Assembly (NCBI GenBank): GCA_034359265.1
Contig: CP136892.1
Coordinates: forward strand, 88,404,001 to 88,468,000
Source of the DNA: Canna indica
Lineage: Eukaryota > Streptophyta > Magnoliopsida > Zingiberales > Cannaceae
DNA: 64,000 bases
Direction of reading: 5' to 3'
Both the position numbers and the translations under genes were made by a program. The notes beneath the pieces were generated by a model. That model did no database searches, had not been told where the DNA came from, and saw only the letters and a list, made by a program, of their open reading frames with translations. Below, piece by piece: positions 56,491 to 64,000 of the stretch (position 1 is its first letter; the number at the start of each line of letters is the position of its first letter).

Positions 56491-56885
56491 CCGAGATGAG
56501 CAAAGCTGAAGTGACTTGAACCTAGCCTTGCAGAGCCGAGCTGAGTCGAGCATAGTTGAGCCTAGACAAACCCAGCCAAGCCCAGCCAAGCCAAGAAAAG
56601 CCAAGCCAAGCAAAGACAAGCCAAGCCAAGCCAAGCCAAGCCAAGCCGAGCCAAGCCGAGTCGAGCCAAGCCGAGCCAAGCCAAGCCGAGTCGAGCCAAG
56701 CCAAGCCGAGCCAAGCCAAGCCAAGCCAAGCCAAGCCAAGCCAAGCCAAGCCAAGCCAAGCCAAGCAAAGCCAAGCCAAGCCAAGCCTAGCCAAGCCTAG
56801 CCTAGCCAAGCCAAGCCCAACCAAGTTGAGCCAAGCCGAGCCGTGTCAAGCCAAGTCAAGCCAAGCCTATCCTAGCCAACCTCAC

Positions 56886-56957
56886 ATCATGCGTAGAATT
56901 TTTATCGAACTCAATTGAATTCTGTTTTCATTTCTGTCAGATTTTTTGCAAACATGG
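56886..56957 (+). repeat. AT-rich tag A
   Basis: Complete; first tag of the plus-tag run. Confidence 0.8.
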
Positions 56958-57187
56958 ATTGGCTTGGCTAGGGCAGTCTAGGCCTGGATAGCCAAGCCTA
57001 GCCAAGCTTGATGTGAGCTTGGCTTGGCACGGCTCAGCTTGGCTCATCTCGACTTGGCTTGGCTGGGCTTGGCTTGGCTTGGTTTGGCTTGGCTTGGCTT
57101 GGCTGGGCTTCGCAAGGCTTAACTAGGCTCGACTCGGCTCGGCTCTGCAAGGATAGGCTCAAGTCACTTCAGCTTTGCTCATCTCGG

Positions 57188-57426
57188 CTAGGATAGGCAG
57201 TTGGCTCGATTAGGCGTGAACGACTCGGCGTACCTTAACAAATAGATAGGCTAAGCAGAGCCGAGACAAGCGAAGTTGAGCTTAATCAAGTCCGAGCTGG
57301 TTCGAGCTGAGCTAAGTGTGCCAAACCAAGCCAAGCACAGTTCAGCTAAGCTAAGACGGGCCGAGTCTAGTCGAGCCTAGCCAAGCCGAGCCGTTCGCGA
57401 CTAACCTAACCAACTGCTTATCCTAG
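57188..57426 (-). repeat. Type A inverted-repeat module 16
   Basis: Arms GGATAGGCAGTTGGCTCG and AACTGCTTATCCTAG; interior CTAAGTGTGCC. Confidence 0.8.
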
Positions 57427-57716
57427 CTGAGATGAGCCAAAATGAGCTGACCTGAGCCTAGCCTAGCAGAGCCGAGCCGAGTCGAGTTGAGCCAAGTTGA
57501 GCCTTGCTAAGCCCAACCAAGCCGAGCCAAGCCAAGCCAAGCCAAGCAAAGCCAAGCCAAGCCAAGCCAAGCCAAGCCAAGCCAAGCTCAGCCAAGCCAA
57601 GCCAAGCCAAGTCAAGGCAAGCCTAGCCAAGCCAAGTCAAGCCAAGCCTAGCCAAGCCCAGCCAAGTTGAGCCAAGCCGAGCCGTGTCAAGCCAAGCCTA
57701 TCCTAGCCAACCTCAC

Positions 57717-58390
57717 ATCATGCGTAGAATTTTTTTCGAACTCAATTGAATTCCGTTTTCATTTCTGTCAGAATTTTTGCAAGCATGGATTGGCTTGGCT
57801 AGGCCAGTCTCGGCTTGGATAGCCAAGCCTAGCTAAGCTTGATGTGAGTTTGGCTTGGTACGGCTCGGCTTGATGTGAGCCGAGATGAGCGAAGTTGAGC
57901 TTAATCAAGTTCGAGTTGGTTCGGGCTGAGCTAAGTGTGCCAAACCGAGCCAAGCATAGTTCAGTCAAGCTAAGACGGGCCGAGTCTAGTCAAGCCTAGC
58001 CAAGCCGAGCCGTTCGCGCCTAACCTAACCAACTGCTTATCCTAGCTGAGATGAGCCAAACTGAGCTGACCTGAATCTAGCCTAGCAGAGCCGAGCCGAG
58101 TCGAGTCAAGCCAAGTTGAGCCTTGCTAAGCCCAGCCATGCCGAGCCAAGCCAAGCCAAGCCAAGCCAAGCCAAGCCAAGCCAAGCCAAGCCAAGCCAAG
58201 CCAATCCAAGCCAAGCCAAGCCAAGCTCAGCCAAGCCTAGCCAAGACAAGTCAAGGCAAGCCTAGCCAAGCCAAGTCAAGGCTAGCCTAGCCAAGCCAAG
58301 TCAAGCCAAGCCTAGCCAAGCCAAGCCAAGCACAGCCAAGCTGAGCCAAGCCGAGCCGTGTCAAGCCAAGCCTATCCTAGCCAACCTCAC
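57717..58390 (+). repeat. ~0.67 kb tandem unit with module deletion, copy 1
   Basis: Tag A (57717-57788) is followed by a junction, CGGCTTGATGTGAGCCGAG at 57866, where the left arm and half of a module are deleted. The remaining right arm ends near 58045. Confidence 0.82.
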
Positions 58391-58948
58391 ATCATGCGTA
58401 GAATTTTTTTCAAACTCAATTGAATTTCGTTTTCATTTCTGTCAGATTTTTTGCAAGCATGGATTGGCTTGGCTAGGCCAGTCTCGGCTTGGATAGCCAA
58501 GCCTAGCCAAGCTTGATGTGAGGTTGGCTTGGCACGGCTCGGCTTGATGTGAGCCGAGACGAGCGAAGTTGAGCTTAATCAAGTCCGAGCCGGTTCGAGC
58601 TGAGTTAAGTGTGCCAAACCGAGTCAAGCTCAGTTCAGCCAAGCTAACACGGGCCGAGTCAAGTCGAGCCTAGCCAAGCCGAGCCGTTCGCGCCTAACCT
58701 AACCAACTGCTTATCCAGGCTGAGACGAGCCAAACTGAGCTGACCTGAGCCTAGCCTAGCAGAGCCGAGCCGAGTCAAGCCAAGTTGAGCCTTGATAAGC
58801 CAAGCCAAGCCATACCAAGCCAAGTCAAGCCAAGCTAAGCCAAGCCAAGCCAAGCCAAGCCAAGCCAAGCCAAGCCAAGTCAAGCCAAGCCTAGCCGAGC
58901 CCAGCCAAGCCGAGCCGTGTCAAGCCAAGCCTATCCTAGCCAACCTCA
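58391..58948 (+). repeat. ~0.56 kb tandem unit with module deletion, copy 2
   Basis: Tag A (58391-58462), the same deletion junction at 58540-58558, and a right arm near 58700-58720 with the variant TTATCCAGGC. It is shorter because the AAGCC tract has contracted. Confidence 0.82.
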
Positions 58949-59021
58949 CATCATGCGTAGAATTTTTTTCGAACTTAATTGAATTCCGTTTTCATTTCTG
59001 TCAGATTTTTTGCAAGCATGG
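58949..59021 (+). repeat. AT-rich tag A
   Basis: Complete; last tag before the LTR-like insertion. Confidence 0.8.
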
Positions 59022-59914
59022 ATTGGCTTGGCTAGGCCAGTCTCGGCTTGGATAGCCAAGCCTAGCCAAACTTGATGTGAGCTTGGCTTGGCACGGCTCG
59101 GCTTGGCTCATCTCGGCTTGGCTTGGCTGGGATTGGCTCAACTTGGCTTGGCTGGGCTTGGCTTGGCGTTGCTGGGCTTGGTTTGGCTTGGCTTGACTTG
59201 GCTTGGCTTGGCTTGGCTTTTCTTAGCTTGGCTTGGCTTTTCTTAGCTTGGCTTGGCTTGGCTGGGCTTGGCTGGGCTTCTCTAGGCTCAACTAGGCTCG
59301 ACTCGGCTCGGCTCTGCATGTTATATCCGGGTTAAAAAAAAATAAATTATTATAGCAGTGGAAGGTGGCAGTGAGGGAGAGGTGATGCAGAGGGGTTTTA
59401 AAAGAGGGGATATGTGAGGAGAGGTAGAGAAGAAGAGGAGGAAGAGAGGGTGTCTGCCCGCGTAGGGAGGAGGTCGAGGAGGAGTCGGCGCGTGTCGTCG
59501 GTGGAGCTCGTCGTCGCCAGAGTCGCGGGATCGAGGTAGGAGATCTCATCCTCTCCGTTGCTTCATTTCCGTTGATTATCTCCGACGAATCGGACGACGA
59601 AGACAAGGGGAAGAGGAAGAGGTGGCTATGCCGTACCTCGCACGGGCTGATTGCGTGCGGAAGTCGCTCGCAGCGGCCGCGTGTGCCAGCCGGAGGGATG
59701 CCGCGCGTAGATCGCGCATCCGGCGGCGCCGAGCTGTCGAGTGCTGCTGGTGCGGACCATTCGGGCCGCTGCTCGGTCGATCGTGGGACTGGGCAGGGCC
59801 GAAGGGTCGAGGAGAGGGCGGGGGTCGTGGAGTTGCCGGTCGGCGACGGGTAGCCAGTTGGCTGAGAGGAGGAGATGGGTCTACGGGTGATCGGAGGAGA
59901 AGAGGGCGATTGGG

Positions 59915-59954
59915 AGAAGAAGAAGAAGAAGGAGAGAGAGAGAGAGAGAGAGAG
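59915..59954 (+). repeat. GAA/GA microsatellite in the LTR-like segment
   Basis: Four to five GAA triplets run into about eleven GA dinucleotides. Such a purine tract is common in plant promoter or leader DNA and is prone to slippage. Confidence 0.85.
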
Positions 59955-60158
59955 GTGGTGGTTGTCCCGCCGGTGCCGGGAGCAGTGGGAGAGGTCCGGC
60001 GAGGCCGGCGAGACCGCCGAGGTGATCGCCGGCATCCGGGATGTCGGTCGGCGTGGGTTCGAGCAGAGCAGGAGGTGGCGTCGGGCGCAAGGGCAACGGC
60101 AGGGGTGAGGGGAGAGGGAGACGAGCGGGTGAGAGAGATTTTTGTAGTTGATCGTAGA

Positions 60159-60525
60159 GTCGTCGGATCGAGTCGAGGTGAATACCAAAATTGTAAATTT
60201 TCGCGTGCTGAACGCGATGGTGGTGTCGGATTTCAAATTGGAGATCGATTGATATGATTTTGATATATTTTAGTATTGATGTTGTTTAGTAAATTAGTGA
60301 TATAGTTATGTTTGAAATTAATTTAGTTGGTGGGTCCCGAGTTGTCGGTTGAAGTTGAGGTGAATAGAAATCTTGATCATTTTCACGTGCTGAACGCGAT
60401 GGTGGGGTTAGTTTTTTGAAATGTCATTGTTAGGATGTTCTTTCAGTTGATTAGTGGTTGAGGTTGTCGAGGTGTTTAATTAATAGTAAATTATTAGTCA
60501 ATTAATTTAGTTGATTGATCGGTGT
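60159..60525 (+). repeat. ~182 bp diverged tandem duplication in the LTR-like segment
   Basis: GTGCTGAACGCGATGGTGG occurs at 60205 and 60387, GAGGTGAATA at 60175 and 60357, and ATTAATTTAGTTG at 60317 and 60501, so the offset is 182-184 bp throughout. The copies are well diverged, which points to an old event. Confidence 0.8.
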
Positions 60526-60790
60526 GAAATAATTATGGTTTGGAGAGTTGATTGATCATGAGTGTTTGGAGAGTGGGTTGAGCATGAGTTGAGCCTGCAA
60601 GTCTGTTGTTGATTTGTCGTCGGAGATAAATTTCGGAAATACCCTTGCTTCTAATGTTTGATTTGCTTTCTGAAATTTATTGAACTCCTGTTGCACATTA
60701 TTGTTGGACATGCCATATAGAGAAATTGCATATGTTGCATTTTATTGTTGCTTATTGGTGTTGTTTATTTGTTGAGCATGTTCTTATCCT

Positions 60791-60991
60791 GTTGATCATG
60801 TCATAATCAATTGGAGTTGTTATATTGTTGATCATGATGATGTTATGCTAGTAGCATGTTGATCATGTCATAATCACTTGGAGTTGTTGTGATATTGTTG
60901 ATCATGATATTTTGTTATTATCTTGTTGATCATGTCATAATCACTTGGAGTTGTTGCTATGTTGTTGATCATGGTGATATACCTTGTTGCA
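60791..60991 (+). repeat. 67 bp minisatellite, three copies
   Basis: GTTGATCATGTCATAATCA begins at 60791, 60858 and 60925, exactly 67 bp apart, each followed by TTGGAGTTGTT and ATTGTTGATCATG or similar. A faint fourth copy may start near 60992. Confidence 0.88.
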
Positions 60992-61377
60992 CTCTTGGAG
61001 TCGAGTTGCATGGTTGATGTCGATCTGGAGGCTATGGCCTCGGAGAGGACTTTGGTCCAGGACCATTTTATTGCGGTACCCTCCAGACATGGGTGAGGGT
61101 ATGGATATTGACTAGTCACTTTGGGCACCTTCGGGTGTGCGGATGTCGGATACGACGCCCGTCGGGCTACCTGCTTGGTGGGGGTAGTCGCGTCACCGTT
61201 GGAGCGGATGGTTGGAGACAAGCCAAGTCAAGCCAAGCCAAGCCAAGCCAAGCTCAGCCAAGCCAAGCTAAGCCAAGCCAAGTCAAGTCAAGCCTAGCCA
61301 AGCCAAGCCCAGCCAAGCTGAGCCAAGCCGAGCCGTGTCAAGCCAAGTCAAACCAAGCTTGTCCTAGCCAACCTCAC

Positions 61378-61449
61378 ATTATGCGTAGATTTTTTTTCGA
61401 ACTGAATTGAATTCCGTTTTCATTTCTGTCAGATTTTTTGCAAGCATGG
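61378..61449 (+). repeat. AT-rich tag A
   Basis: Starts ACATTATGCGTAGATTTTTT; otherwise standard. Confidence 0.8.
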
Positions 61450-61744
61450 ATTGACTTGGCTAGGCCAGTCTTGGCTTGGATAGCCAAGCGTAGCCAAGCT
61501 TGATGTGAGCTTGGCTTGGCACAGCTCGACTTGGCTCATCTCGGATTGGCTTGGCTGGGCTTGGCTCAGCTTGGCTCAGCTTGGCTTGGCTTGACTTGGC
61601 TTTTCTTGGCTTGGCTCGGCTCGGCTCGGCTCGGCTCGGCTCGTATCGACTTGGCTTGGCTGGGCTTCGCTAGGCTCAACTATGCTCGACTCAGCTCGGC
61701 TCTGCAAGGCTAGGTTCAAGTCACTTCAGCTTTGCTCATCTCGG

Positions 61745-61944
61745 CTAGGATAGGCAGTTGGCTCGGTTAGGCGTGAACGACTCAGCATAGCTTAAAAAAT
61801 AGATAGACTAAGCCGAGACGAGACGAGCGAAGTGTGTGCCAAATCGAGCCAAGCTCAGTTCAGCCAAGATAAGACGGGCCGAGTCTAGTCGAGGCTAGCC
61901 AAGCCGAGCCGTTCGCGCCTAACCTAACCAACTGCTTATCCTAG
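61745..61944 (-). repeat. Type A inverted-repeat module 19, shortened
   Basis: About 40 bp around GCGAAGTGTGTGCC are missing, removing the AGTTGAGCTTAATC part. The arms are intact. Confidence 0.76.
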
Positions 61945-62138
61945 CTGAGACGAGCCAAATTGAGCTGACCTGAGACTAGCCTAGCAGAGCCGAGTCGAGC
62001 CAAGTTGAGCCTTGCTAAGCCCAGCCGAGCCGAGCCAAGCCAAGCCAAGCCAAGCCAAGCCAAGCCTAGCCTAGCCAAGCCAAGCCAAGCCCAGCCAAGC
62101 CGAGCCGTGTCAAGCCAAGCCTATCCTAGCCAACCCCA

Positions 62139-62211
62139 CATCATGCGTAGAATTTTTTTCGAACTCAATTGAATTCCGTTTTCATTTCTGTCAGATTTTT
62201 TGCAAGCATGG
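62139..62211 (+). repeat. AT-rich tag A
   Basis: Complete; last plus tag before the fold-back. Confidence 0.8.
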
Positions 62212-62483
62212 ATTAGCTTTGCTAGGCCAGTCTCGGCTTGGATAGCCAAGCCTAGCCAAGCTTGATGTGAGCTTGTCTTGGCACGGCTAGGCTTGGCTCA
62301 TCTCGGCTTGGCTTGGTTGGGGTTGGCTGGGGTTGGCTCAGCTTGGCTTGGCTCACATCAAGCTTGGCTAGGCTTGCAAACGGCTCAGCTTGGCTGGGCT
62401 TAGCAAGGCTCAACTTGGCTCGACTTGGCTCGGCTCGGCTCTGCTAGGCTAGGCTCAGGTCAGCTCAGTTTGGCTCGTCTCAA

Positions 62484-62722
62484 CTAGGATAAGCAGTTGG
62501 TTAGGTTAGTCGCGAACGGCTCAGCTTGGCTAGGCTCGACAAGACTCGGCCCATCTTAGCTTGGTTGAACTGAGCTTGGCTCGGTTTGGCACACTTAGCT
62601 CAGCTCGAACCGGCTCGGACTTGTTTAAGCTCAACTTTGCTCATCTCGGCTCGGCTTAGCCTTTCTATTTGTTAAGCTACGCCGAGTCGTTCACGCCTAA
62701 CCGAGCCAACTGCCTATCCTAG
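62484..62722 (+). repeat. Type A inverted-repeat module 20
   Basis: Arms GGATAAGCAGTTGG and CCAACTGCCTATCC; interior GGCACACTTAGC. Confidence 0.8.
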
Positions 62723-62999
62723 CCGAGATGAGCAAAGCTGAAGTTACTTGAGCCTAGCCTTGCAGAGCCGAGCCGAGTTGAGCCTAGTTGAGCCTAGCGA
62801 AGCCCAACCAAGCCCAGCCAAGCCAAGTCAAGCCAAGAAAAGCCAATCCAAGCCAAGCAAAGCCAAGCCATGCCAAGCCAAGCCAAGCCCAGCCAAGCCA
62901 AGCCGAGATGAGCCAAGCCGAGCCGTGCCAAGACAAGCTCAAATCAAGCTTGGCTAGGCTTGGCTATCTAAGCCGAGACTGGCCTAGCCAAGCCAATCC

Positions 63000-63071
63000 A
63001 TGCTTGCAAAAAATCTGACAGAAATGAAAACAGAATTCAATTGAGTTCGAAAAAAATTCTACGCATGATGT
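63000..63071 (-). repeat. AT-rich tag A
   Basis: Complete; ends TTCTACGCATGATGTGAGG. Confidence 0.8.
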
Positions 63072-63284
63072 GAGGTTGGCTAGGATAGGCTTGGCTTGAC
63101 TTGGCTTGACACGACGCGGCTTGGCTCAGCTTGGCTGGGATTGGCTTGGCTTGGCTTGGCTTGGCTTGGCTTGGCTTGGCTTGGCTCGGATTGGCAGGGC
63201 TTAGCAAGGATCAACTTGGCTCGACTCGGCTTGGCTCGGCTCTGCTAGGCTAGGCTCAGGTCAGCTCAGTTTGGCTCGTCTCAG

Positions 63285-63523
63285 TTAGGATAAGCAGTTA
63301 GTTAGGTTAGGCGCGAACGGCTCCGCTTGGCTAGGCTCGACTAGACTCGCCCCATCTTAGCTTTGCTGAAATGAGCTTGGCTCAGTTTGGCACACTTACC
63401 TCAGCTCGAACCGGCTCGGACTTGATTAAGCTCAACTTCGCTCGTCTCGGCTCGGCTTAGCCTATCTATTTGTTAAGCTACGCCGAGTCGTTCACGCCTA
63501 ACCGAGCCAACTGCCTATCGTAG
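63285..63523 (+). repeat. Type A inverted-repeat module 21
   Basis: Left arm GGATAAGCAGTTAG and right arm CAACTGCCTATCG each have one change. Confidence 0.78.
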
Positions 63524-63779
63524 CCGAGATGAGCAAAGCTGAAGTGAGTTGAGACTAGCCTTGCAGAGTCGAGCCGAGTCGAGCCTAGTTGAACCCAGCC
63601 AAGCCCAGCCAAGCCAAGCCAATAAAAGCCAAACAAAGCCAAGCCAAGTTAAGCCAAGCCCATCCAAGCCAAGCCAAGCCAAGCTGAGCCAAGCCCAGCT
63701 GAGACTGGCCTAGCCAAGCCACATCAAGCTTGGCTAGGCTTGGCTATCCAAGCCGAGACTGGCCTAGCCAAGCCAATCC

Positions 63780-63851
63780 ATGCTTGCAAAAAATCTGACA
63801 GAAATGAAAACGCAATTCAATTGAGTTTGAAAAAAATTCTAAGCATGATGT
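63780..63851 (-). repeat. AT-rich tag A
   Basis: Complete; ends TTCTAAGCATGATGTGAGG. Pentamer DNA continues to the window edge. Confidence 0.8.
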
Positions 63852-64000
63852 GAGGTTGGCTAGGATAGGCTTGGCTTGACTTGGCTTAGCACGGCTCGGC
63901 TCGGCTGAGCTTGGCTAGGCTTGGCTTGGCTTGGCTTAGCTTGGCTTGGCTTGGTTGATCTTGGCATAGATTGGCTAGGCTTGGTTGAGCTTGGCTTAGA

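Larger units (their letters stand above)
48781..59318. repeat. Pentamer satellite block, type A, right arm
   Basis: Full inverted-repeat modules and the short AT tag return. Orientation runs are longer than in the left block: units are minus to about 50.2 kb, plus from about 51.0 to 56.5 kb, and minus from about 56.6 to 59 kb. Tags carry GAATTCCGTTTTCATTTCTG and GATTTTTTGCAAGC variants that the left block lacks, so the two type A arms are separate subfamilies. No gene is visible. Confidence 0.92.
59319..61220 (+). mobile_element. Probable solo or partial LTR (Ty3/gypsy-like)
   Basis: This is the only non-satellite segment. It begins TGTTATATCCGGG and ends GAGACA, giving TGT...ACA termini as in plant LTRs. 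The TGTTATATCC-type start and the GC-rich 3' third (GGTCCAGGACCATT, GGTACCCTCC, CGGATGTCGGATACGACGCC) resemble LTRs of monocot chromovirus-type elements as I recall them. A TTTTAAAA at 59396 could be a promoter box. There is no primer-binding site, gag or pol next to it. Long open frames on both strands (minus 60236-59292; plus 59622-60257) are GC-rich, low in complexity and overlap each other. The flanks (CTGCA, AGCCA) do not match, so no target-site duplication is seen. The right-hand CA could also belong to the pentamer array. It could instead be another dispersed repeat. Confidence 0.5.
61221..64000. repeat. Pentamer satellite block, type A, right of the LTR
   Basis: Continues the type A right arm: units minus to about 62.3 kb, then a fold-back near 62340-62380 (GGCTTGGCTCACATCAAGC) into plus units to the window end. 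It resumes in the AAGCC phase, although the left flank of the insertion stopped in the GGCTT phase. Confidence 0.9.

Noticed and set aside
59292..60236. 314-codon minus-strand frame rich in Ser, Pro and Arg
   Set aside because: Starts in the LTR-like DNA and ends in pentamer repeat, overlaps a 211-codon plus frame, contains the GA microsatellite translated as Leu/Ser runs, and shows no recognisable domain. GC-rich antisense frames of this kind are expected by chance.
59622..60257. 211-codon plus-strand frame, Arg- and Gly-rich
   Set aside because: Composition reflects local GC and GA-rich DNA; it includes an RERERE run from the microsatellite and has no domain or conserved motif. A leader peptide cannot be excluded but is not supported.
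61221..61260. Primer-binding site or internal retrotransposon region after the LTR-like segment
   Set aside because: The sequence after 61220 is pentamer satellite at once, with no TGGTATCAGAGC-like site and no gag or pol coding sequence.
42888..63018. Open frames in the right pentamer blocks, including those of 118-135 codons
   Set aside because: Same artefact. Frames end where tags or modules break the pentamer, and no start context or codon bias sets them apart.
1..64000. CRISPR array
   Set aside because: Repeats are directly tandem or inverted with no unique spacers of constant length, and there are no cas genes.
1..64000. rRNA, 5S rRNA or tRNA genes
   Set aside because: No recognisable conserved rRNA words, tRNA box A/B pairs or cloverleaf found on either strand by reading.

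Overview
The window contains no protein-coding gene or RNA gene that I can support. It is almost entirely satellite DNA, probably plant heterochromatin (pericentromeric, subtelomeric or a knob). The plant assignment rests on the satellite style and on one dispersed 1.9 kb sequence that looks like a Ty3/gypsy-type LTR, possibly monocot. No species can be named from the sequence.

Three repeat families build the window. (1) A degenerate pentanucleotide satellite, GGCTT on one strand and AAGCC on the other, with variants GAGCC, TAGCC and GAGTC. It switches strand every few hundred bases and carries conserved modules and short AT-rich tags. It occurs as type A (1-8790 and 48781-64000) and type B (8791-22160 and 41464-48780). 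Type A has a 200-265 bp module bounded by inverted repeats and a ~70 bp tag. Type B has a related half-module of ~100-140 bp and a ~95 bp tag. (2) A ~293 bp AT-rich tandem satellite, here called S293, runs from 22161 to 41463. About 8 monomers lie in minus orientation, then an inverted junction near 24.52 kb, then about 57 monomers in plus orientation. (3) The LTR-like insertion lies at 59319-61220.

The layout is A - B - S293(-) | S293(+) - B' - A'. All ten scored half-modules in the left B block are plus; four of five in the right B block are minus. The tag-B copies are mostly plus on the left and all minus on the right. The window is therefore a lopsided inverted arrangement around the satellite core.

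The main result is that the AT-rich tags inside the pentamer blocks are recognisable pieces of the S293 monomer. Tag B matches one half (I count about 48 of 58 aligned bases by eye) and tag A matches the adjoining part (about three quarters). At the left edge of the core the satellite starts exactly where a tag B would lie, in the same orientation and register. This suggests that the 293 bp satellite grew out of a tag within the pentamer array, or that the tags are relics of it. Inside the core, variant monomers show nested higher-order repeats (5-mer, 7-mer and 13-mer) and a ~2.1 kb copy 10.1 kb away.

The many long open frames are artefacts: a 5-base repeat has no stop codon in any of its six frames and reads as a five-residue repeat.
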